The position numbers were made by a program, and so were the translations under genes. A stretch of 64,000 nt of DNA, taken from positions 248,001 to 312,000 of the forward strand of contig NZ_FNVA01000007.1 of assembly GCF_900108185.1 (NCBI RefSeq), in the 5' to 3' direction. The notes below the pieces were generated by a model that saw only the letters and a list, made by a program, of their open reading frames with translations, was not told the origin of the DNA and searched no databases. Shown here one piece after another: positions 58,028 through 64,000 of the stretch. The stretch is from Bryocella elongata. Its GTDB lineage: Bacteria; Acidobacteriota; Terriglobia; Terriglobales; Acidobacteriaceae. Position 1 is the stretch's first letter, and each line of letters starts with the position of its first letter.

Positions 58028-58107
58028 AGTCGGCTTCGCAAAGAGGCGGCCTCGCAAAGAAGTGTGTTCGCAAAGCGTCGGCTTCGCAGAGCGTCATGTT
58101 CGAAAAA
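58028..58107. repeat. 16-bp tandem repeat, 4.5 copies
   Basis: Units at 58028, 58044, 58060, 58076 and (degenerate) 58092; consensus around CGGCTTCGCAAAG with 3-5 variable leading bases. Immediately followed at 58108 by a GTCATTCCGAGG...GAGGAACCCC block, a variant of the GTCATCCTGAG repeat. Confidence 0.8.
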
Positions 58108-58230
58108 ATCGTCATTCCGAGGCGCAGCCGAGGAACCCCTGTATTCCCTCGCAGCCGCACCATGCCTCCGCCTCCGGACAACGTACCCCGGCACCACTCC
58201 ACCCCAACTGGCTATCATCGAAGCAGCGAG

Positions 58231-59655
58231 ATGCCACGCCTCGACAACCCGGCCTACGAAGCTGCCCTCTCCATCGCCAGCCGTCTGCACGAGCTCGGCC
58301 ACGCCGCCTACTTCGCCGGCGGCTGCGTGCGCGATATCCTCCTCGGCCTCCAGCCCAAGGACTTCGACGTCGCCACCTCCGCCACCCCCGACATCGTCCA
58401 GGCCGCCTTCCTCCGCACTGAATCCGTCGGCGCGCACTTCGGCGTCGTCCTCGTCATCAATGAAGTTGCGGGCGAACGCATCGCCACCGAGGTCGCCACC
58501 TTCCGCTCCGACGGCGCCTACTCCGACGGCCGCCGACCCGACTCCGTCCGCTTCTCCACCGACGCACGCCACGATGTCCTGCGCCGCGACTTCACCATCA
58601 ACGGCATGCTGCTCGATCCCGTCTCCTTCGAGCACGGCGATCCCCTCACCGTCGAGCACCCCGGCCGTACCGCCTGCTGCGTCCTCGATCTCGTCGGCGG
58701 CCGCGGCGACCTCGAGCGCCGCATCGTCCGCGCCATCGGTGAGCCCCGCACCCGCTTCAACGAAGACAAGCTCCGCATGCTCCGCGCCATCCGCTTCGCC
58801 GCTCGCCTCAACTTCACCATCGAGCGTAGAACCATGGCCGCCATCCAGGCCCAGGCGGGCACCATCCACCAGGTCTCCTCCGAACGCGTCCGCGACGAGC
58901 TCACCCGCATCCTCACCGAAGGCGGCGCCCGCCGCGGCTTCGAGCTGCTCGATGAGTCCGGCCTCCTGGTGGAGGTCCTACCCGAGATCGCCCGCCTCAA
59001 AGGCGTCGAGCAGCCGCCCGAGTTCCACCCCGAGGGCGACGTCTGGATCCACACCCTCATGCTCTTGGATCACCTCAAGAAAGGCGCGAGCACGACCTTA
59101 GCCTGGGGCATGCTCCTGCACGACGTCGGCAAGCCCGCTACCTTCACCCCGCCCGACCCAACAAAGCCCGGCGACCGCATCCGCTTCAACGGCCACGTCG
59201 AGGTCGGCGTCGCCATCGCGCGAACCATCCTCAATCGCCTCCGCTTCTCCAACGACGACTGCGACCAGATCCTCGCCCTCATCAAGCACCACATGCAGTT
59301 CGGCGACATCACGAAGATGAAGCAGTCCACCCTCAAACGCTTCCTTCGCCTCCCGCAGTTCGACGAGCACCTCACCCTCCACTACGCCGACGTCATGAGC
59401 TCCAACCGCAACCTCGGCCCGTACAACTACGCGCTGGAGCAGCTCGAAGACCTCGGCCACGAAGAACTCCGTCCTCAGCTCCTCATCACCGGCCGCGAAC
59501 TCATCGCCGCCGGCTACAAGCCCGGCCCCCAGTTCAAAGCCATGCTCGTAGCCGCCGAAGACGCCCAGCTCGAAGGCCAGATCCACACCCCCGAAGAAGG
59601 CCTAGCGATGCTCCGTGAACGCTTCGGCCCCAGCGTCGAAACGAATAGCGAATAG
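58231..59655 (+). CDS. CCA tRNA nucleotidyltransferase / poly(A) polymerase family protein, HD type
   Basis: 474 residues. Class II nucleotidyltransferase head: AYFAGGCVRDILLGLQPKDFDVATSATPD (catalytic GGCVRD and DFD), RRDFTINGMLLDP, GEPRTRFNEDKLRMLRAIRFAARL (the A/C recognition helix), then an HD domain (MLLHDVGKPATF). ATG at 58231; the longer open frame upstream is repeat-derived. An HD domain is usual in CCA-adding enzymes of this size, but poly(A) polymerase activity cannot be excluded. It is divergent from tsaD. Confidence 0.9.
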   Translation: MPRLDNPAYEAALSIASRLHELGHAAYFAGGCVRDILLGLQPKDFDVATSATPDIVQAAFLRTESVGAHFGVVLVINEVAGERIATEVATFRSDGAYSDGRRPDSVRFSTDARHDVLRRDFTINGMLLDPVSFEHGDPLTVEHPGRTACCVLDLVGGRGDLERRIVRAIGEPRTRFNEDKLRMLRAIRFAARLNFTIERRTMAAIQAQAGTIHQVSSERVRDELTRILTEGGARRGFELLDESGLLVEVLPEIARLKGVEQPPEFHPEGDVWIHTLMLLDHLKKGASTTLAWGMLLHDVGKPATFTPPDPTKPGDRIRFNGHVEVGVAIARTILNRLRFSNDDCDQILALIKHHMQFGDITKMKQSTLKRFLRLPQFDEHLTLHYADVMSSNRNLGPYNYALEQLEDLGHEELRPQLLITGRELIAAGYKPGPQFKAMLVAAEDAQLEGQIHTPEEGLAMLRERFGPSVETNSE

Positions 59656-59676
59656 CGAGTAGTGAATAAAGAATAG
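59642..59676. repeat. Heptamer array at the cca 3' end
   Basis: GAATAGC, GAATAGC, GAGTAGT, GAATAAA, GAATAGG: period 7. The last codons and stop of the CCA gene lie in it. Confidence 0.8.
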
Positions 59677-59682
59677 GCACGA

Positions 59683-59720
59683 AGGGTGCCCCGGGTCCGG
59701 ATTCTCGGACCGGGCTAACC
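59683..59720. repeat. GGGTGCCCC-type palindromic repeat (GGGTCCG stem)
   Basis: Stem GGTCCG / CGGACC with ATTCT loop, then GGGCTAAC. Directly after a heptamer array. Confidence 0.85.
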
Positions 59721-59749
59721 GGCACAAGCCTCGTTGGACAAGCAACACC

Positions 59750-59790
59750 CGGGTGCCCCACATCTCGAAGAGATGTGGGTTCGCAGGATG
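59750..59790. repeat. GGGTGCCCC-type palindromic repeat
   Basis: Stem CACATCTC / GAGATGTG, then GGGTTCGCAGGAT. It lies upstream of msrA. Confidence 0.87.
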
Positions 59791-59885
59791 CACACCGCCA
59801 CCTCGGTGCTCGTCCTCCAGAACCCCTCGCGTCGCAGCCCTGTAACCTCACCCCCGTCCCCGCATCTCATTTCCAGAGGTCGCGC

Positions 59886-60569
59886 ATGACCAACATCCTT
59901 CGCTCCACCCGCACGCTGCTCTCGTCCGCTCTACTATCGATCGCCGTCCTCGGCTGCCAGGCCGCCACCCACGGCACCATCCCCGCCGCAAAGGTCGATG
60001 ACACGCTAGCCGCAAAGCCCGGCCGCGAGACAGCCATCTTCGCCGGCGGCTGCTTCTGGGGCACGCAGGCCGTCTTCCAGCGCGTCCGCGGAGTCATCTC
60101 CACCACCGCCGGCTACGACGGCGGCCTCGCCTCCACCGCCACCTACGACCAGGTCACCACCGAGACCACCAACCACGCCGAAAGCGTCAAGGTCGTCTTC
60201 GATCCCTCCAGGATCACCTTCGGCAAGCTCCTGCAGATCTTCTTCGCCGTGCACGATCCCACCACCCTCAACCGTCAAGGCAACGACGTCGGCACCAGCT
60301 ACCGCTCGGCCATCTTCTTCACCACGCCCGATCAGCAGCGCATCGCCCAGGCCTACATCGCCCAGCTCGATGAAGCCCACGCCTTCCCCCACAAGATCGT
60401 CACCGCGGTCACAAAGAATACCGGCTTCTTCGATGGCGAAGACTACCACCAGGACTACGCCCTCAAGAATCCCAACGACACCTACATCCTCGTCTGCGAC
60501 CGCCCCAAAATCGCCACCCTCAAATCCGAATTCCCCGACCTCTTCGTCGAATACACCGGCAAAAAGTAA
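59886..60569 (+). CDS. msrA: Peptide-methionine (S)-S-oxide reductase, lipoprotein form
   Basis: 227 residues. Signal with lipobox SIAVLGC (Cys 24) then MsrA: IFAGGCFWGTQAVFQRVRGVISTTAGYDGG (catalytic Cys about 56 in GCFWG), NHAESVKVVFDPSRITF, FFAVHDPTTLNRQGNDVGTSYRSAIFF, and FFDGEDYHQDYALKNPN. Repairs oxidised methionine in exported proteins. The lipid anchor suggests a periplasmic site. ATG at 59886. Confidence 0.95.
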   Translation: MTNILRSTRTLLSSALLSIAVLGCQAATHGTIPAAKVDDTLAAKPGRETAIFAGGCFWGTQAVFQRVRGVISTTAGYDGGLASTATYDQVTTETTNHAESVKVVFDPSRITFGKLLQIFFAVHDPTTLNRQGNDVGTSYRSAIFFTTPDQQRIAQAYIAQLDEAHAFPHKIVTAVTKNTGFFDGEDYHQDYALKNPNDTYILVCDRPKIATLKSEFPDLFVEYTGKK

Positions 60570-60620
60570 CTCGAAGCTTCTGCTTGTTGTCATCCTCGAA
60601 GAGAATCTGCTTTTCGAAGT

Positions 60621-60674
60621 TGGTGCCCCGCGGTCCCCACTGCCCCCAAGGTCAGTGGGGACCACGGTCTAACC
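60621..60674. repeat. Diverged GGTGCCCC-type palindromic repeat
   Basis: GGTGCCCC, stem CGGTCCCCACTG / CAGTGGGGACCACGG with a longer loop, then TCTAAC. It is the most diverged member and lies after msrA. Confidence 0.65.
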
Positions 60675-60683
60675 CCAAGCAGT

Positions 60684-60723
60684 CAACTCGCAGCTCGAAA
60701 CCCACAACCCGAAACTCGATCAC
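60684..60723. repeat. Heptamer array
   Basis: AACTCGC, AGCTCGA, AACCCAC, AACCCGA, AACTCGA: period 7 and nearly the same unit order as the end of the eutB-eutC array. Confidence 0.8.
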
Positions 60724-60893
60724 ACGTTCTTCGCTCCCTCACCGGTGGACAATCCCTCCATCGGGGTTGCGAGTCGCTTCTCCCCAAAAAGAGTAGGGAC
60801 TCAAACGAGCGTCTTTGCCCCACAGCTCCCCCGCATCTTTTCCCGGAACTTATCCCTCTCCATCGCGTACTCTCTTCCACACCGGAGACGCCG

Positions 60894-61595
60894 ATGACAT
60901 CGCTGAAGCGAACCGCCCGCATCGCCGGGCTGTGGTATCTGGGCTTCACCTTGGGACCGTTCTATCTCCTCTACGTGCCTTCCCACACCATCGTGCGCAA
61001 CGACGCCGCCGCCACGGCGGCGAAGGTGCTCGCCCACGAAACCCTCTTTCGCTGGGGCATGCTCGCCGAATCGCTCGGCGCAGTCATCTTCATTGCCCTC
61101 AGCCTCGCGCTCTATCGCCTCTTCGAAGACGTAGACCGCGACCGCGCGCGGCAACTCGTGGCTCTGGTGCTGGTCTCGTCGGCCCTGAGCCTCGTCACCT
61201 TGGTCTTCAACGCCTCCGCTCTCCTCGTCTTTCGCGGAGGCCCTTCCTTCTCCGGCTTCGATGAACCCACCCGTCAGGCCGTCGGGATGCTTCTCATCCG
61301 CATGCACTCGCAGGCCAACAGCATCAACCAGATCTTCTGGGGCCTGTGGCTGTTGCCCTTCGGATCGCTCGTCGTCCGCTCCCGCTTCCTTCCTCGCTGG
61401 CTCGGATACTGGCTCCTCGTGGACGGCATCGCCTGGGTGATCGTCGGCATCACCTGGTTCCTCGCTCCGGACTCCACGGACGCTCTGTTCCGCTACCTCC
61501 AGCCGATATTCTTCGCCGAAATCGTCGCCATGCTCTGGCTGCTGATCATAGGAGCCAGGGAACCGGTCGCCGCTATCCCGGCAAGCATGGAATAG
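60894..61595 (+). CDS. DUF4386-family membrane protein
   Basis: 233 residues, about six transmembrane segments (LWYLGFTLGPFYLLYVP, LAESLGAVIFIALSLALYRLF, LVALVLVSSALSLVTLVFNAS, FWGLWLLPFGSLVVRS, YWLLVDGIAWVIVGITWFL, EIVAMLWLLIIGA). The pattern RTARIAGLWYL near the start and NQIFWGLWLLPFG are typical of DUF4386. Function unknown. A CGGAGA ribosome-binding site precedes the ATG. Confidence 0.85.
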   Translation: MTSLKRTARIAGLWYLGFTLGPFYLLYVPSHTIVRNDAAATAAKVLAHETLFRWGMLAESLGAVIFIALSLALYRLFEDVDRDRARQLVALVLVSSALSLVTLVFNASALLVFRGGPSFSGFDEPTRQAVGMLLIRMHSQANSINQIFWGLWLLPFGSLVVRSRFLPRWLGYWLLVDGIAWVIVGITWFLAPDSTDALFRYLQPIFFAEIVAMLWLLIIGAREPVAAIPASME

Positions 61596-61778
61596 TCGAC
61601 AGCCGCTGTCGCCGGACCGCCTGCCAAAGCGACGAACCCCCCGCGCTCTTCATCGATGGCAGGCAGGAAGTAACTCACCGCGGCGGCCGCTCACGAGAAA
61701 CCCGTTTATCCGTACTAACGTCTCGATCAAAGCATTCCCCGCAGATTGTGCTCATAAGCGGATTGGATCTCATACGGG

Positions 61779-61784
61779 TAATCT
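61779..61784 (+). promoter_or_regulatory. -10 box (TAATCT) 6 nt before the HEPN-like gene; likely leaderless
   Basis: TAATCT, 6 nt, ATG at 61791, no Shine-Dalgarno. It fixes the start at 61791 against later ATGs. Confidence 0.45.
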
Positions 61785-61790
61785 TTAGAA

Positions 61791-62525
61791 ATGGGAAACA
61801 GGATGAAATTGGGAAAGATGACGCCGACCAATGAGCTAACCGAGGACGGTTGGATAACGCAATTGAAACACATAGGCGGTCAAGTCACCCGCGTGCTCGA
61901 CGTCTTCAATTTCCTTGAGGAACTAACCAGACTCAGCAATGAAAGCGAGGCCGCGCTAAGTGCCTTCAATGCAACTCCGTTGTTCTGGAACGTTTTCCGG
62001 GATAGCCTCCAAGAGTCAATGTTCATGGGATTGGGGAGGCTTTGCGACAATTCATCCGATGTGATCAATGTAAGTCGCGTGCTTGCAGGCGCGATGGGGC
62101 ATCCTGAGTTCTTCTCGAAAGAAGCTCTGCGGATGAGGCTGCTAAAGCGAAAATTGACGGATAGTCTCGCGGACCATCTTCTGGAAAACGCCTGGTTTCC
62201 CGTGAGCGCGGAAGACTTTAAGCCCCTAAAGGGGGCTGTCTCTTTGCACCTGCGTCGGATCGAGAAGAACTATTTGCCCATCAGAGGTTCATATTACGGG
62301 CACCGATCAGTAGGAATTGATGCCCGCGCACTGTTTGAAAACACGAACTCAACTGAGCTAGGGGAATCGCTCGACACATTGCGCCAGTTGGTGGGCGGAT
62401 TGCATTTTTTGTACGATAACGGGGCCAAACCAATGGTGGACGTGAAGGGAACGAAAGCGTTCGATCTGATGTCGAGACGTTGCGTTCGCGACGTGGTCAG
62501 GGCTGTCGCAGGGCGCGAGGTATAG
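61791..62525 (+). CDS. HEPN/AbiU2-like protein
   Basis: 244 residues, almost all helical: WITQLKHIGGQVTRVLDVFNFLEELTRLSN, FWNVFRDSLQESMFMGLGRLCDNSSDVINVSRVL, and a late DARALFENTNSTELGESLDTLRQLVGGLHFLYDNGAKPM. The FW...DSL...GRLCD pattern resembles the AbiU2-type HEPN domain seen in abortive-infection and other defence contexts. No RxxxxH catalytic motif can be assigned with confidence. Base composition is clearly lower in GC than the flanks, so it is probably acquired. No partner gene is adjacent. Confidence 0.6.
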   Translation: MGNRMKLGKMTPTNELTEDGWITQLKHIGGQVTRVLDVFNFLEELTRLSNESEAALSAFNATPLFWNVFRDSLQESMFMGLGRLCDNSSDVINVSRVLAGAMGHPEFFSKEALRMRLLKRKLTDSLADHLLENAWFPVSAEDFKPLKGAVSLHLRRIEKNYLPIRGSYYGHRSVGIDARALFENTNSTELGESLDTLRQLVGGLHFLYDNGAKPMVDVKGTKAFDLMSRRCVRDVVRAVAGREV

Positions 62526-62647
62526 CAAGCACTCAGAGCTCCGTCGGTGTTGATAAGTACCGACATGTCGGCCTATCGCCATTGAGACACGAAACGCGAC
62601 GCCGCGGATCAATACCCTCAACTCTGATGCACTTCCTCATTCCCCCA

Positions 62648-64000
62648 TCACTGCAACTTATAAGCCACCGCCGGCGCAACCACCACCTCCGGAGCCTTCG
62701 CTGCCTCGATCGTCACCGCACCCTCCAGCCCCCTGCCGGTCACATCCGCAATCGACAGCAGCGGCCCTGCATAACCCGTCACGTGAATGTCCTTCAGTAC
62801 CACATGCCGCGCATGCGTCAGCGTGATCCCCTTCGCGCAAGTTCCCGTCACGTTCTCCAGCGTGAACCCCTCCAGCGGCTTCAGCGGATGCACATTCATC
62901 CCATCCACCAGCACCGGAACATCCTTCACGCGCACGTTCCGAATCACCAGCCCCTTCGCATTCGGAATCCCATCCAGCCCCGGAACAGGATCTTCACCCA
63001 GCAGTCCACTCGCCGTCAGGTTGAAGCGCAGAAACCCGCCTGCCATGCGGCTTACGTCTAGGTCCTCGGCAGTAATGTTCTCCAGCGAGTGCCCACGCCC
63101 CACGCGGCTCTTGATGTACAGCGCGAACGTCTTCGCTCCGGTGAACTTGCAGCGCTCAATCTTCACGTTGCGAATCCCACCCGACGTCTCGCTCCCAATC
63201 CCGATGCAAGCAAAGATCGAGTCTGCAAACGTACAGTCGCGAATGACCACGTTCTCCGTCGCCAGCCCCAGCACATAGGCCTCTTCGCCACGGCCCGACT
63301 TCAGCGAGATGCAATCGTCGCCCGTCGCAATGTCACACCTCTCGATCAGCACATCGCTGCAGGAGTCGATATCAATGCCGTCGCCATTCCCACCCGTCGA
63401 CCGGATAAAGAGATTACTGATCCGAATATTTCGCGAAGCCGTAGGATGCACCGACCACATGCTGTGATAACTCGTCGAAAATCCATCCAGCGTCACGCCA
63501 TCGCAGCGCAGAAACTCAATCAGCGCCGGATGCCGCAGCGGAGCCGTCTTCGTCGGTCTGCCACCCAGCGCATCGCAACCCGCAATCTTCCCCTTGCCCA
63601 CGATCGCCACCTTCACCGCGTCGATGGCATACACCAGGGCCACATGCCCGGGAATCCACCGGCCCTCCCAGCGCACCTGCGACACCGCATAGTCCGCCAT
63701 CTCGGGCGAGCCCACAATCACCGCTCCCTCATCCAGCCGCAGCGTGGTGTGGCTGCGGAGCTGCAGGGAACCCGTCAGGTAGTTGCCCGCCGGAACCACC
63801 ACCGTACCGCCACCCAGCACAGCGCAGCGATCCAGCGCCGCCTGCAGCGCCACGGTGTCCTTGGTCGCGCCATCGCCCACGGCGCCAAAGCTCTCAGCGC
63901 GCACATTCAGCTCCACGCCTCCGGCCGTCGGCTCAGCGTTGCTCGCGGCCTTCGCCGGCTCCGGCCCGAGTCCTGAAGCTCGCCCAAGTCCAGTAACTGC
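62648..64000 (-). CDS. Glycoside hydrolase family 28 (polygalacturonase-like), 5' end outside window
   Basis: The frame is open to the window edge. The N-terminal part visible (AVTGLGRASGLGPEPAKAASNAEP) looks like the end of a signal peptide and linker, so the true start is beyond 64000. Right-handed beta-helix of GH28: AESFGAVGDGATKDTVALQAALDRC, GTVVVPAGNYLTG, SVHPTASRNIRISN, STGGNGDGIDIDSCSDVLIERCDIATGDDCISLKSG (the three catalytic Asp region), GIGSETSGGIRNV, IKSRVGRGHSLENI. Cleaves alpha-galacturonic linkages in pectin or related polysaccharide, secreted. Confidence 0.92.
   Translation of the reverse strand, partial: AVTGLGRASGLGPEPAKAASNAEPTAGGVELNVRAESFGAVGDGATKDTVALQAALDRCAVLGGGTVVVPAGNYLTGSLQLRSHTTLRLDEGAVIVGSPEMADYAVSQVRWEGRWIPGHVALVYAIDAVKVAIVGKGKIAGCDALGGRPTKTAPLRHPALIEFLRCDGVTLDGFSTSYHSMWSVHPTASRNIRISNLFIRSTGGNGDGIDIDSCSDVLIERCDIATGDDCISLKSGRGEEAYVLGLATENVVIRDCTFADSIFACIGIGSETSGGIRNVKIERCKFTGAKTFALYIKSRVGRGHSLENITAEDLDVSRMAGGFLRFNLTASGLLGEDPVPGLDGIPNAKGLVIRNVRVKDVPVLVDGMNVHPLKPLEGFTLENVTGTCAKGITLTHARHVVLKDIHVTGYAGPLLSIADVTGRGLEGAVTIEAAKAPEVVVAPAVAYKLQ

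Noticed and set aside
57988..58230. N-terminal extension of the CCA enzyme by 81 residues
   Set aside because: The extension is encoded by tandem 16-bp and other repeats, has low complexity, and the conserved domain starts just after the ATG at 58231.
1..64000. tRNA, rRNA or integrase attachment sites
   Set aside because: No cloverleaf-like segment with a T-arm GGTTCGAATCC-type motif, and no rRNA stretch, was found by reading; a tRNAscan run would be decisive.

Overview
The window looks like a chromosomal segment of an acidobacterium of the Terriglobia (Acidobacteriaceae; a Granulicella, Terriglobus or Edaphobacter type of organism). The reasons are a high-GC genome, an Oar-like TonB-dependent receptor with a carboxypeptidase-regulatory domain, tandem beta-propeller lipoproteins, Tat/Sec-exported glycosidases (GH29, GH28), an M13 peptidase, DinB and SIMPL proteins, and abundant short dispersed repeats. 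This placement is inference from gene content. No rRNA, tRNA, CRISPR array, transposase, integrase or phage gene was found.

Layout. 1-8 kb: purA 3' end, an ABM monooxygenase, an NTF2-like secreted protein, mutM, a DinB protein, acpS, an MCE/MlaD protein and an M13 peptidase. 8-14 kb: two tandem beta-propeller lipoproteins, kdsA, and a DnaC-like ATPase in an operon with a membrane protein. 14-21 kb: a DUF4375-like protein, a cupin, eutBC, rpmE with a structured leader, and dus. 21-30 kb: an HD protein, a GlxA-type regulator, an isochorismatase-fold protein, an aldo/keto reductase, a GH29 fucosidase, a large PD-(D/E)XK-like protein and scpB. 30-41.5 kb: a PiT phosphate transporter, a macrodomain protein, a broken brnT with brnA, a nucleoside-permease-like protein, a BCS1-like AAA ATPase, a LysR/GNAT divergent pair, scpA-trpS and vapBC. 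41.5-54 kb: an alkaline-phosphatase-superfamily enzyme, an O-methyltransferase, a degenerate site-2 protease, a SIMPL protein, small proteins, an SRPBCC/ArsR pair, a DUF2946-like protein plus the TonB receptor, an EamA transporter and an exported cupin_5 protein. 54-64 kb: cysS, an exported unknown, tsaD, the CCA-adding enzyme, msrA, a DUF4386 protein, a low-GC HEPN/AbiU2-like gene and a GH28 polygalacturonase running off the end.

Most of the window is housekeeping: translation and tRNA modification (trpS, cysS, tsaD, dus, cca, rpmE), chromosome segregation (scpA, scpB), cell-envelope precursors (kdsA, acpS) and repair (mutM, msrA). It is interleaved with exported degradative enzymes. Accessory content is limited to brnTA, vapBC, the HEPN-like gene, the DUF4375 gene and the PD-(D/E)XK-like gene.

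The most unusual feature is a dense set of dispersed short repeats. (1) A degenerate 7-bp-period tandem array family, resembling the heptanucleotide STRRs known from cyanobacteria, lies mostly at gene 3' ends. It also occurs inside eutB, eutC and dus, where it is translated in one fixed frame. (2) A palindromic family starts with GGGTGCCCC and has a covarying stem; there are 11 copies, one coding in eutC and one acting as the purA terminator. (3) A family contains a CTTCAG-core palindrome. (4) A GTCATCCTGAG-type repeat includes a copy inserted in tsaD. Other notable points are a TrpS with an unexplained C-terminal domain of about 170 residues, many start codons preceded at 6-7 nt by a -10 box (probable leaderless mRNAs), a BrnT toxin with an in-frame nonsense codon beside an intact antitoxin, and an M50 protease with HDxxQ in place of HExxH.
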